From Gemmatimonadota bacterium (GTDB taxonomy: Bacteria; Gemmatimonadota; Gemmatimonadetes; Longimicrobiales; RSA9): 12,331 bases of DNA. Below are positions 1 through 9,306 of the stretch, piece by piece (positions within the stretch are counted from its first letter, which is position 1; each line of letters begins with the position of its first letter). The position numbers and the translations under genes were made by a program. Location: assembly GCA_019689775.1 (NCBI GenBank), contig JADGGV010000064.1, positions 1-12,331 of the forward strand, in the 5' to 3' direction. The notes beneath the pieces were generated by a model. That model did no database searches and was not told the origin of the DNA. It worked only from the letters and a program-made list of their open reading frames with translations.

Positions 1-26
1 GGGGGGGGGGGGGGGCGGGCGGGGGG
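1..26. repeat. G homopolymer at the window edge
   Basis: The first 15 bases are all G, followed by short G runs broken by single C bases. No gene is visible here. A pure G run at the very end of a sequence is often a contig-end or low-signal sequencing artefact, although this genome is GC-rich enough that a real G tract cannot be excluded. The stretch from 27 to 70 is GC-rich and shows nothing I can name. Confidence 0.6.
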
Positions 27-71
27 CCGTCCGGGCGGGGCGCGGGCGCGCCGCCGCGCCGGCGGGCCGTC

Positions 72-100
72 TGGCGATCGCCGCGGCGCGGCGGTAGACT
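72..100 (+). promoter_or_regulatory. weak promoter-like site upstream of the FAH gene
   Basis: TAGACT (95-100) matches the sigma70 -10 consensus at four of six positions. TGGCGA (72-77) lies 17 bases upstream as a poor -35 with three of six matches. The AT-richer hexamer stands out in very GC-rich surroundings and lies about 35 bases before the proposed start codon. The -35 is weak, so this is only a candidate. Confidence 0.3.
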
Positions 101-122
101 TCGCCGGACTCACCCCACACCT

Positions 123-137
123 GGAGAGGGCACCATT
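123..137 (+). promoter_or_regulatory. Shine-Dalgarno and ATT start codon of the FAH gene
   Basis: A GGAGAGG sequence (123-129) sits five bases before an ATT codon (135-137). No in-frame ATG, GTG or TTG lies between this Shine-Dalgarno and the conserved beginning of the protein. The next in-frame start, GTG at 162, falls inside the family's conserved 'KIVCVGRNY' opening and would remove it. The position therefore favours initiation at ATT, a rare but known bacterial start codon (for example E. coli infC). A sequencing error in an ATG would look the same. Confidence 0.6.
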
Positions 138-755
138 CCCGGACCGAGCAAGATCGTATGCGTGGGCCGCAACTATGCGGCGCACGCGCGGGAGCTGGGC
201 AACGACGTTCCCGAGCGACCGCTGCTGTTCCTGAAGCCGCCGTCGTCGGTCATCGGCGCGGGCGAGGCGATCGTGCTGCCGCCGGACTCGCAGCGGGTCG
301 AGCACGAGGGCGAGATCGGCGTCGTCATCGGGCGGCGCGCGCGGCGCGTGACGGAGGCGGAGGCGCTGGACTACGTGGCGGGCTTCGCGCCGCTGAACGA
401 CGTCACCGCGCGCGACCTCCAGCGCACGGACGGGCAATGGACGCGGGCGAAGGGGTTCGATACGTTCTGCCCGCTTGGCGCGGTCGTGCCGAAGGAGGGG
501 CTGGACTGGACGGCGATCGAGGTGGTCTGCCGCGTGAACGGTGAGGTGCGGCAGCGGGGGCGGGCGAGCGAGATGGTGTTCGGGATCCCGTACCTCGTCT
601 CGTACATCAGCCGGATCATGACGCTCGAGCCGGGCGACGTGATCGCGACGGGCACGCCGGAGGGCGTGGGCCCGCTGGCCCCGAACGACATCGTGGAGGT
701 CGAGCTCGTGGGGCTCGGCCGGATCTCGAACCCCGTGATCGCCCCGGGAGGGTGA
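135..755 (+). CDS. fumarylacetoacetate hydrolase (FAH) family protein, probable ATT start
   Basis: This is a short FAH-fold enzyme of 206 residues if started at ATT 135, the usual size for single-domain FAHD1/YcgM-like members. Family members hydrolyse, decarboxylate or isomerise 2-oxo or 2,4-dioxo acids (acylpyruvates, oxaloacetate, homoprotocatechuate intermediates) in the cytoplasm with a divalent metal. The protein opens with SKIVCVGRNYAAH. The expected metal ligands are visible as the E-x-E pair at residues 58 and 60 and Asp89 in 'NDVTARDLQ'. 'AKGFDTFCPLG' and 'ATGTPEGVGP' are also family signatures. The exact substrate cannot be read from sequence. Its TGA (753-755) lies just before the next gene, so the two are probably co-transcribed. 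Starting at GTG 162 would give 197 residues but cut the first strand. The fold assignment is firm; the substrate is open. Confidence 0.88.
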   Translation: MPGPSKIVCVGRNYAAHARELGNDVPERPLLFLKPPSSVIGAGEAIVLPPDSQRVEHEGEIGVVIGRRARRVTEAEALDYVAGFAPLNDVTARDLQRTDGQWTRAKGFDTFCPLGAVVPKEGLDWTAIEVVCRVNGEVRQRGRASEMVFGIPYLVSYISRIMTLEPGDVIATGTPEGVGPLAPNDIVEVELVGLGRISNPVIAPGG

Positions 756-763
756 TGGATATG
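746..763 (+). promoter_or_regulatory. ribosome binding site deciding the dapL start
   Basis: GGGAGGG (746-752) lies at the end of the FAH gene. Three in-frame starts follow: GTG 752, ATG 755 and ATG 761. Only ATG 761 has the normal spacing of about eight bases, so it is preferred. The other two would add two or three residues at most. Confidence 0.65.
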
Positions 764-1921
764 CCGCAGCTCGCCGAGCGCTTCCGCAGCTTTCCGCCGT
801 ACCCGCTCGCCGACGTGCCGGAGATCAAGCGTCGGCTGCGCGCGGAGGGCGTGGACGTCATCGATCTCGGCGCGGGCGACGCGGATCTGGCGCCGCCGCC
901 GGCGGCGCTCGCGGCGCTCCGGCAGGCGACGGCGGACACGAGCCTCAGCCGGTACCCGTTCAACCTCGGCCTGCCGGCCTTCCGCGAGGCGGTGGCGGCC
1001 TGGATGGGGACGCGCTTCGGGGTCCGCCTCGATCCCTACAAGGAGATCCTGCCGCTGATCGGCTCGAAGGAGGGGATCGCGCACCTCGCCTTCGCGTTCG
1101 TCGGCCCGGGCGACGCGACGGTGGTCCCGGATCCCGGCTACCAGTGCTACCTCGGCGGGACGCTGCTCGCCGGCGGCGAGCCGTACATCGTGCCGCTCCG
1201 ACCGGAAAACGACTTCCTGATCCCGCTCGACGCGATCCCGGAGGAGGTGGCGCGGCGGACGAAGATCCTCTACCTGAACTACCCGAACAATCCAACGGCC
1301 GCGATCGCTCCACGGTATTACCTCGAGGAGGCGGTGCGCTGGTGCCGGGAGCGGGACGCGGTGCTCGTGTCGGACAACGCGTACAGCGAGCTTGCGTTCG
1401 ACGGCTACCGGCCGCCGAGCATCCTCGAGATCGAGGGGGCGGCCGACGTCGCCATCGAGTTCCACTCGTTCTCGAAGACGTACAACATGACCGGGTGGCG
1501 CATCGGTTGGGCGGCGGGGAACGCGGAGATCGTCGGCGCGCTGGCCCGGGTCAAGACGTTCGTTGACACGGGCGCGTTTCTCGCGGTCCAGGCAGCGGCG
1601 ACGGCCGCGCTCGAGTCGTACGCCGAGTGGGTCCCCGGCAACGTGCAGGCGTTCCGCGAGCGCCGGGACGCGCTGACCGCCGCCCTGTGCTCCGAGGGGT
1701 TCGATGCCCGAGCGCCCCGTGCCACCATGTATCTCTGGGTTCCGGTTCCGGCCGGCACCACGTCGGAGGCGTTCGCCCGGCGCGCGCTGGTCGAGCAGGG
1801 CGTGGTGGTCATGCCGGGTTCGGCGCTCGGCGCCGGCGGTGAAGGCTTCATGCGCCTGGCGCTCACGCAGCCGCCGGACCGCCTGCGGGAAGCGGCGCAC
1901 CGGCTGGGCCGCCTGCTCTAG
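761..1921 (+). CDS. dapL: LL-diaminopimelate aminotransferase-type class I/II aminotransferase
   Basis: This is a PLP-dependent fold-type I aminotransferase of 386 residues, normal for the family. DapL converts tetrahydrodipicolinate and glutamate directly to LL-diaminopimelate and 2-oxoglutarate, bypassing the acylated DAP pathway, and so feeds lysine and peptidoglycan synthesis. The sequence carries the run typical of the DapL group: 'GSKEGIAHLAFAFV', 'PDPGYQCYLGGTLLAGGE', 'LNYPNNPTAA', 'DNAYSELAFDGY' and 'SFSKTYNMTGWRIGW'. The Schiff-base lysine is residue 239 (1475-1477). The early segment reads 'LGAGDADL' where the group often has G-x-G-D-P-D. It follows the FAH gene by five bases and shares its transcript, although no metabolic link between the two is obvious. 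Other aspartate/alanine-type aminotransferases are the main alternative. Family is near certain, the DapL role likely. Confidence 0.82.
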   Translation: MPQLAERFRSFPPYPLADVPEIKRRLRAEGVDVIDLGAGDADLAPPPAALAALRQATADTSLSRYPFNLGLPAFREAVAAWMGTRFGVRLDPYKEILPLIGSKEGIAHLAFAFVGPGDATVVPDPGYQCYLGGTLLAGGEPYIVPLRPENDFLIPLDAIPEEVARRTKILYLNYPNNPTAAIAPRYYLEEAVRWCRERDAVLVSDNAYSELAFDGYRPPSILEIEGAADVAIEFHSFSKTYNMTGWRIGWAAGNAEIVGALARVKTFVDTGAFLAVQAAATAALESYAEWVPGNVQAFRERRDALTAALCSEGFDARAPRATMYLWVPVPAGTTSEAFARRALVEQGVVVMPGSALGAGGEGFMRLALTQPPDRLREAAHRLGRLL

Positions 1922-1954
1922 GCGCTCCGGGCGGAACCGCCCCGCCCGCGGCGG

Positions 1955-1963
1955 TTTACTACG
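1955..1963 (+). promoter_or_regulatory. -10-like element close to the start of the TonB-like gene
   Basis: TTTACT (1955-1960), overlapping TACTAC (1958-1963), is an AT-rich island in the 48-base gap between dapL and the next gene. It ends only six to ten bases before ATG 1970, and no Shine-Dalgarno is visible there. If this is a real -10, the transcript would be leaderless or nearly so. No good -35 is present, so the call is tentative. Confidence 0.3.
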
Positions 1964-1969
1964 GCTCGG

Positions 1970-2932
1970 ATGAGTGTAACCGCCCCGAACGTCCCACTTG
2001 CGCCGGCCGGCGACCTGGCCGACGAGCCGAGCCGGGCGGGCACCGCACCGGCGGCTCCGCCTCTGCTCGGGACGCTTCTGGCGAGCCGTCCCGAGCGGCA
2101 GCGGCACAGCGGCGTGGCGCTGGGCGCGGCGCTCGTCCTGCATGCCCTCCTCATCGTCCTGCTCATCTCGTTCTTCCACGTTGGACCTCGCTGGCTCTCG
2201 CTGCTGCTTCCGGACGAGGCCGGCTCGTCGGCCGACTCGGAGACCGTCACGATCGTGTGGCCGATTGGTGGGTCGGCCGGCGGCGCAGCGCGCTCACCGT
2301 CGGCGGGCGCCGCGGCCGCCGGGGACCGCGTGCGGGGCCCGGAGGCGCCGCCCGCGCCGCTGGAGTTCCCGACGCACGTGCCCACGCAACTGCCGCCGGG
2401 ACCGGCCGGCCGCGAGCCGGGGCCCGCGGCGGCGCCCGGCGCGGCGCAGGCGGGCGGAGCGGCGGCGGGCGCCGGGATGTCGGCGAGCGAGCGGCTGCGC
2501 CCGAAGGGGTATGATCGCCGGCTGTTCGATCCGGTGATCCCGCCCGTGGAGCCGACGACGACGGACCACGCCCGGGCGCTGGCACGGATCAAGGAGAAGA
2601 TCGACGCGGTCAACGACTCGGCGGCCGCGGTCGCGGATGCGGCGCGCCGGGCGACGGATTGGACGATCAAGGACAAGAACGGGGGGAGCTGGGGGATCAC
2701 GCCCGGGCAGTTGCACCTCGGGAGCATCACGCTGCCGCTGCCCGTGACGCTGGGGAGCATGAGCTCGACGATGCGCGCCGAGGCCCTGAAGAATCAGCGG
2801 GACTGGGCGGAGATCCAGATGCAGGCGGACCGGGCGAGCACGCGCCGCACGTTCGACGAGCGGGTCAAGGCGATCCGCGAGCGCAAGGAGAAGGAGAAGG
2901 CGGAGAAGGAGAAGGCGACGACGAACGACTGA
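1970..2932 (+). CDS. TonB/TolA-like single-pass membrane protein of unknown function
   Basis: I do not recognise a full family for this 320-residue protein. Its layout is TonB/TolA-like. It has a cytoplasmic N-terminus of about 45 residues and one membrane helix at about 48-69 with a histidine in the middle (His58 in 'LVLHALLIVLL', as in TonB and TolA helices). A long Pro/Ala/Gly-rich stretch (about 100-165) suited to crossing the periplasm follows. The C-terminal part (about 170-320) is more ordered: an amphipathic segment around 'ARIKEKIDAVND', a tryptophan/glycine block 'SWGITPGQLHLGSITLPLP', then a highly charged Lys/Glu helix at the end. The usual TonB C-terminal domain (the 'YP..A...G..G' pattern) is not seen. 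No exbB/exbD or tolQ/tolR is present nearby. The start is ATG 1970, without an obvious Shine-Dalgarno. It stands alone between dapL and the BON-domain gene. An energy-transducer or envelope-spanning role is inference from topology only. Confidence 0.7.
   Translation: MSVTAPNVPLAPAGDLADEPSRAGTAPAAPPLLGTLLASRPERQRHSGVALGAALVLHALLIVLLISFFHVGPRWLSLLLPDEAGSSADSETVTIVWPIGGSAGGAARSPSAGAAAAGDRVRGPEAPPAPLEFPTHVPTQLPPGPAGREPGPAAAPGAAQAGGAAAGAGMSASERLRPKGYDRRLFDPVIPPVEPTTTDHARALARIKEKIDAVNDSAAAVADAARRATDWTIKDKNGGSWGITPGQLHLGSITLPLPVTLGSMSSTMRAEALKNQRDWAEIQMQADRASTRRTFDERVKAIRERKEKEKAEKEKATTND
2884..2917 (+). repeat. GAGAAG-type purine-rich simple repeat inside the TonB-like gene
   Basis: Near its 3' end the TonB-like gene contains repeated AAGGAG/GAGAAG units that encode the alternating Lys/Glu tail of the protein. 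It is most simply read as coding for a charged coiled helix. The near-perfect units could allow in-frame length variation between strains. Confidence 0.6.
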
Positions 2933-2996
2933 GCGAGCTGCGGCCGGCGGGTGGTCTGTGACTTGCACGACCGCGACGCGGCACGCAACTCACCCC

Positions 2997-3014
2997 AGGA
3001 GACGCGGGATCATG
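2997..3014 (+). promoter_or_regulatory. ribosome binding site deciding the BON-protein start
   Basis: AGGAG (2997-3001) precedes ATG 3012 by ten bases. The frame is open further upstream to a GTG at 2958, but that start has no Shine-Dalgarno and adds 18 residues unlike a membrane-anchor N-terminus, so ATG 3012 is chosen. A TTGCAC (2963-2968) upstream could be a -35, but no convincing -10 accompanies it. Confidence 0.65.
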
Positions 3015-3656
3015 TGGCATCGCGATCGGGAGTCGGAGCTGAGGCGGCGCGCCTGGGTCGTCGCCGCTGGCGCGGGCGTCGGACTGGCGGCCGGTCTCTT
3101 CCTGTGGAACCGCAGCCGCCTGGCGCGGAAGCGGGCGGAGCGCGAAGAGGGCGGCCGGCTCGCGCGCATGGAGGACGAGGTGGTCGACCGGCTCCGCGCC
3201 GATGCGTACGTCGCGCAGCGGCCGATCGAGGTGGCCGCGCTCGCGGACGGGATCATCGAGCTGAGCGGCACCGTGGCGACGGAGTGGGAGTCGGACCGCG
3301 CGGCGATGGTCGCGCAGGGGGCCGCGGGCGTGCGGACGGTGCTGAACCGCCTGGACGTGTCGTCCGAGGTCGAGCGCCTCGACCGCGCGCGGTCCGAGGA
3401 GGCGGGACCGGGCACGGCGCGGACGGAGACGCACTGGTACGGCGTGTCGGTCGGTACGGGCGCGCGTCGGCAGGGGCGCCAGACGGATCCGGCCCGCCGC
3501 GACGACCGCGTGGAGATGATCGAGGAGGAGCTCGACGTACGGGAGGTCGTCCGGGAGTCGAGCGAGGGCGTACCGCCGGCGGGACCCGGGATCCGGCTCG
3601 GCCGCGGGGACGTAGAGGGCGAGCTGGCGGACCGGGGCACGGAGGAGGCGGACTGA
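3012..3656 (+). CDS. membrane-anchored BON-domain protein
   Basis: This 214-residue protein has a short Arg/Glu-rich N-terminus, one hydrophobic Gly/Ala-rich helix at about residues 14-32, a basic stretch 34-44, a BON domain at about 53-118, and a long charged tail with no recognised domain. The BON fit rests on 'DEVVDRLRADAYV', 'ADGIIELSGTVATEW' and the following helix and strand ending 'GVRTVLNRLDV', which match the alpha-beta pattern and central conserved glycine. BON domains occur in OsmY-like, secretin-associated and channel-associated envelope proteins and are thought to contact membranes or other proteins. The positive-inside rule (RRR before the helix, RSRLARKR after) does not decide orientation clearly. 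It follows the TonB-like gene by 79 bases and may share its transcript. The function is unknown; an envelope role is inferred. Confidence 0.75.
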   Translation: MWHRDRESELRRRAWVVAAGAGVGLAAGLFLWNRSRLARKRAEREEGGRLARMEDEVVDRLRADAYVAQRPIEVAALADGIIELSGTVATEWESDRAAMVAQGAAGVRTVLNRLDVSSEVERLDRARSEEAGPGTARTETHWYGVSVGTGARRQGRQTDPARRDDRVEMIEEELDVREVVRESSEGVPPAGPGIRLGRGDVEGELADRGTEEAD

Positions 3657-3750
3657 GGCGAGCTGCTCGGGCCTCCAGGGCGCGGTTCGCCCGCTCCACC
3701 GCCTCCAGCGCCGCCGGCTCTGGGGGCGGTCGAGCATCCGGGGTGGGCCG
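3657..3750 (+). other. intergenic stretch before the valS promoter
   Basis: This gap between the BON gene and the valS promoter is GC-rich. A short imperfect hairpin is possible around 3712-3729 (CCGCC against GGCGG), but no T tract follows, so I do not call a terminator. Read on the minus strand, 3652-3730 gives a helix-like stretch rich in Ala, Glu, Leu and Arg, but no start or domain supports a gene there. Confidence 0.4.
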
Positions 3751-3780
3751 TTGACGCGACTCGGCGCGGCGCACTACCCT
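3751..3780 (+). promoter_or_regulatory. sigma70-type promoter of the valS operon
   Basis: TTGACG (3751-3756) matches five of six -35 consensus bases. TACCCT (3775-3780) is a -10 keeping T, A and the final T, with an 18-base spacer. Transcription would start near 3787, giving a leader of about 25 bases before ATG 3811. The TTG of this -35 is also an in-frame start codon for an extended valS reading, which is misleading: translation from it would run through the promoter. It should drive valS, the lipoprotein gene, selA and gmhB. Confidence 0.65.
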
Positions 3781-3810
3781 TCACGTTTTACTCGACGACG
3801 CGAAACAGTC

Positions 3811-6572
<2,762 letters not shown>

Positions 6573-6576
<4 letters not shown>

Positions 6577-7925
6577 AGCTGAAGGGGACCGGGCTGCTGG
6601 CGGCCGTGGTGGTGGCGACGTCGTGTGCGCGGGTGATGTCGCCGCCGGGTGGCAAGGTGGACCGCACGGCGCCCCAGCTCGTGTCGACGCAGCCGGAGCA
6701 GCTCGCGGTGGTGCCGGGGTGGACGAAGCCGGTGGTGTTCAAGTTCGACGAGCGGATCAGCGAGAAGGGGGTCACGGACGCGCTGGCGATCGTCTCGCCG
6801 GACACCGTGCCGGTGGAGGTGCACCGGAGCGGCAGCGAGATCCGGGTCCGCCCGAAGGGCGGGTGGCAGCCCGGCCGGATCTATCAGGTCGTGCTACAGC
6901 CGGCATTCTCGGATCTGTTTGGGAATCAGCGCAAGGAACCGGCGATGCTGGTGTTCTCGACGGGGCCGCAGATTCCGTCGACGGTGATCGCCGGGCTGGT
7001 GCGGGACAGGATCACGGACCGCCCGATCAGCGGCGCGCGGGTGGAGGCGCGCCAGGGCGGAACGACGCCGCTCACCTACGTCACGGTTACCGATTCCGGC
7101 GGCTTCTACGCGCTTCGGCACGTGCCGGTCGGCGCGTACGCGGTGACGATCTTCCAGGACCGGAACCGGAACGGCAAGGTGGACGAGCGGGAGTCGTGGG
7201 GTGAGGTCAGCGCCACGCTGCGATCCGCGACCGACACCGCGGTGCTCAACGAGCTGGCGCTGCTGCCGCGGGACACGACGCCGGCGCGGCTGACGCGCGC
7301 CGAGGTTCGCGACTCGTTGCAGATCCGGCTCACGATCGACGATTATCTCGATCCGTACCAGCCGCTCAACGCGCGGGCCATGCTGTGGAAGCTGCCGGAC
7401 TCGACCCAGATTCCGGTGCGTCGACTGTATTACCCCAAGGATTTCGAGGCGGCGCAGGCGAAGCCGGCCGCGGGGCGCCGCGACTCCACGCGAGTCGCCG
7501 CTGCGCCGACGGCGTCCGAGCGGGACACGGTCCGGCTGCCGGTCCAGGAGCTGGTGCTGGTGCCGGCGACGCCGCTGCCGCCGAAGACACGCCTGCGCGT
7601 CGCGCTTCGCGACCTCACGAACATCAACGGGCTGCGGGGTGGCGGCGGCAGCGTCGTGACGGAGACGCCGGCGCCGCCGCCCGCGCGGGCGGCGGCGGCG
7701 CATCCGGACACGACCGCTCCCGCGCCGCGGCCGCCCGTCGACAGCGCGCGCGCGGCACCGCGCGTGCCGCCGGACACGACGGCGGGCGCGTCCGCGCGGG
7801 ACACGAGCGCGGCGCCGGCCCCGCGGCCGACCGCGCCGGCCCCCGCGGCTCCTCCCCCGGACACGAGCGTCTCGCCGGCGCTTCGCCCGGCCGTCCGCCG
7901 GGCGGCGCCGCCGGGTCGACCCTAA
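6573..7925 (+). CDS. Big_5-type Ig-like lipoprotein with an EF-hand-like loop and Pro-rich tail
   Basis: This is a predicted 450-residue outer-surface or periplasmic lipoprotein. A short signal peptide (hydrophobic 8-15) leads to a lipobox-like V-A-T-S-C with the lipidated cysteine at residue 18; Thr/Ser before Cys is a tolerated variant. Residues about 30-130 resemble the bacterial Ig-like SbsA/Big_5 domain ('DRTAPQLVSTQP', 'VVFKFDERISEKG', 'RIYQVVL'). Residues about 138-215 resemble a carboxypeptidase-regulatory-like beta-sandwich ('ISGARVEAR', 'TDSGGFYALRHVPVGAYAV'). Asp196, Asn198, Asn200, Gly201, Asp204 and Glu207 fit the spacing of a calcium-binding EF-hand loop. The last 110 residues or so are Pro/Ala/Thr-rich with repeated P-D-T units and look disordered. 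GTG 6573 overlaps the valS stop and has AGGAG (6563-6567) five bases upstream, so translation is probably coupled. The same domain order is common in Bacteroidota-type proteins of unknown role. Confidence 0.75.
7660..7918 (+). repeat. low-complexity region encoding a Pro/Ala/Thr tail
   Basis: The 3' end of the lipoprotein gene consists of GC-rich triplets encoding Pro, Ala, Arg and recurring Asp-Thr units such as 'HPDTTAPAPRPP' and 'PPDTTAGASARDTSAAPA'. The units are degenerate rather than exact tandem copies. It probably encodes a flexible linker or wall-spanning tail. Such DNA is prone to replication slippage and assembly error. Confidence 0.55.
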
Positions 7926-7929
7926 GGTG

Positions 7930-9306
7930 ATGGACCCGCGGCGCGCGATCCCCGCCGTCGACCGCCTGCTGTCGAGCGAGGCGTTCGAGCCGCTGCTGGC
8001 GGTCGCGCCGCGCCGCCGCGTCGTCGCGGCGCTGAAGGACGTCCAGGCGGAGCTGCGCCGCGGCCTCGCGCAGGGCGCCGACGCGCCGGCGGAGCTGGCC
8101 GAGCCCGCGCTCTACGCGCGGCTCGTGGGTGAGCGGCTGCGGCGCCGCGAGCGCGCGGGGCTGCGTCGCGTCATCAACGCGACCGGCGTGGTGCTGCACA
8201 CGAACCTGGGGCGCGCCCCGCTGGCCGCAGCCGCGATCGAGGCGATGGTCGAAGCGGCGCGCTCGTACTCGAACCTGGAATACGACCTGGATGCGGGGGC
8301 GCGCGGCAGTCGCTACGACCACTGCGCGCCGCTGCTGCGGGAGCTGACCGGCGCCGAGGACGCGCTGGTGGTGAACAACAACGCCGCCGCGCTGGTGCTC
8401 GCGCTGAACACGCTGGCGCGCGGCCGCGAGGTCGTGGTGAGCCGCGGCGAGTTGGTGGAGATCGGCGGCGCGTTCCGCATCCCTGAGATCGTCGAGCGCA
8501 GCGGCGCGCGCCTCGTCGAGGTCGGGGCGACGAACCGCACGCACCCGGCGGACTACGACGCCGCGATCTCGGCTGAGACGGGCGCCGTCCTGAAGGTCCA
8601 CCGCTCCAACTTCCGCGTCGTCGGCTTCACGGCGGAGGTGACGGTGCCGGAGCTGGCGGCGCGCTTCGGCGGCCGCCTCCCGGTCGTGGAGGACCTGGGC
8701 TCCGGGCTGCTGCTCGACCTCACGCGCTTCGGGCTGCCCCATGAGCCGACGGTCGCCGACGCGCTGCGCGGCGGCGCGGACGTCGTCACGATGAGCGGCG
8801 ACAAGCTGCTCGGCGGGCCGCAGGCCGGCATCGTCCTCGGGCGGCGCGACCTCGTGGCCGCGATGCGGCGCAACCCGCTCTGCCGGGCGCTGCGGGTCGA
8901 CAAGCTCACGCTCGCGGCGCTCGAGGCTACGCTCGAGCTGTACCTGGACCCCGACGTGGCGCTGCGCGAGATCCCGACGCTGCGGATGCTCACGGCGGGC
9001 GCGGCCACGGTCGGCGGCCGCGCGCGCGACCTCGCCGCGCGGCTGGCGGCCGCCGGCGTCGCCTGCACGCTCGTGGACGGCGCGAGCGCGGTCGGCGGCG
9101 GCGCGTTCCCGGGCGCAGCGCTGCCGACGACGCTCGTGCGGCTCGAGGCGAGCCTCTCCGCCGCGGAGCTAGACCGGCGGCTGCGGGCGGGCGAGCCGCC
9201 GATCGTGGCGCGGATCGTCGAGGACCGGGTCGTGCTGGACGTGCGCACGGTGCAGCCCGGCGAGGAGGGGGAGTTGATCGCCGGAGTGTGCGGTGCGCTT
9301 GCCTGA
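7930..9306 (+). CDS. selA: L-seryl-tRNA(Sec) selenium transferase
   Basis: SelA is a cytoplasmic PLP enzyme, decameric in E. coli, that converts Ser-tRNA(Sec) to Sec-tRNA(Sec) using selenophosphate made by SelD. The 458-residue product has full length and the family's landmarks in order: N-terminal 'IPAVDRLLSSE', 'VINATGVVLHTNLGRAPL', 'YSNLEYDLDAGARGSRY', 'VVNNNAAAL', 'VVVSRGELVEIGGAFRIPE', 'ATNRTH', 'KVHRSNFRVVGFTAEV', 'VVEDLGSGLL' and 'MSGDKLLGGPQAG'. The PLP lysine is residue 292, close to E. coli Lys295. ATG 7930 is used; GTG 7927 would add one residue. It starts four bases after the lipoprotein stop and its 3' end overlaps gmhB by 14 bases. No selB, selD, tRNA-Sec gene or selenoprotein is visible in the window, although selA and selB are often neighbours. 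The family assignment is firm. Confidence 0.93.
   Translation: MDPRRAIPAVDRLLSSEAFEPLLAVAPRRRVVAALKDVQAELRRGLAQGADAPAELAEPALYARLVGERLRRRERAGLRRVINATGVVLHTNLGRAPLAAAAIEAMVEAARSYSNLEYDLDAGARGSRYDHCAPLLRELTGAEDALVVNNNAAALVLALNTLARGREVVVSRGELVEIGGAFRIPEIVERSGARLVEVGATNRTHPADYDAAISAETGAVLKVHRSNFRVVGFTAEVTVPELAARFGGRLPVVEDLGSGLLLDLTRFGLPHEPTVADALRGGADVVTMSGDKLLGGPQAGIVLGRRDLVAAMRRNPLCRALRVDKLTLAALEATLELYLDPDVALREIPTLRMLTAGAATVGGRARDLAARLAAAGVACTLVDGASAVGGGAFPGAALPTTLVRLEASLSAAELDRRLRAGEPPIVARIVEDRVVLDVRTVQPGEEGELIAGVCGALA

Noticed and set aside
1929..1942. Inverted repeat GGGCGG/CCGCCC after dapL as a terminator
   Set aside because: The loop is only two bases unless the stem is shortened to five pairs, and no T tract follows, so it is not distinguishable from chance in this GC content.
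371..2179. A 602-codon minus-strand frame opposite the FAH gene and dapL
   Set aside because: Its composition is Arg/Pro-rich shadow sequence, it spans two well-supported + strand genes, and it shows no motif.
2958..3011. Upstream GTG start for the BON protein
   Set aside because: It has no Shine-Dalgarno and adds non-conserved residues, whereas ATG 3012 has AGGAG at an acceptable distance and begins just before the membrane helix.
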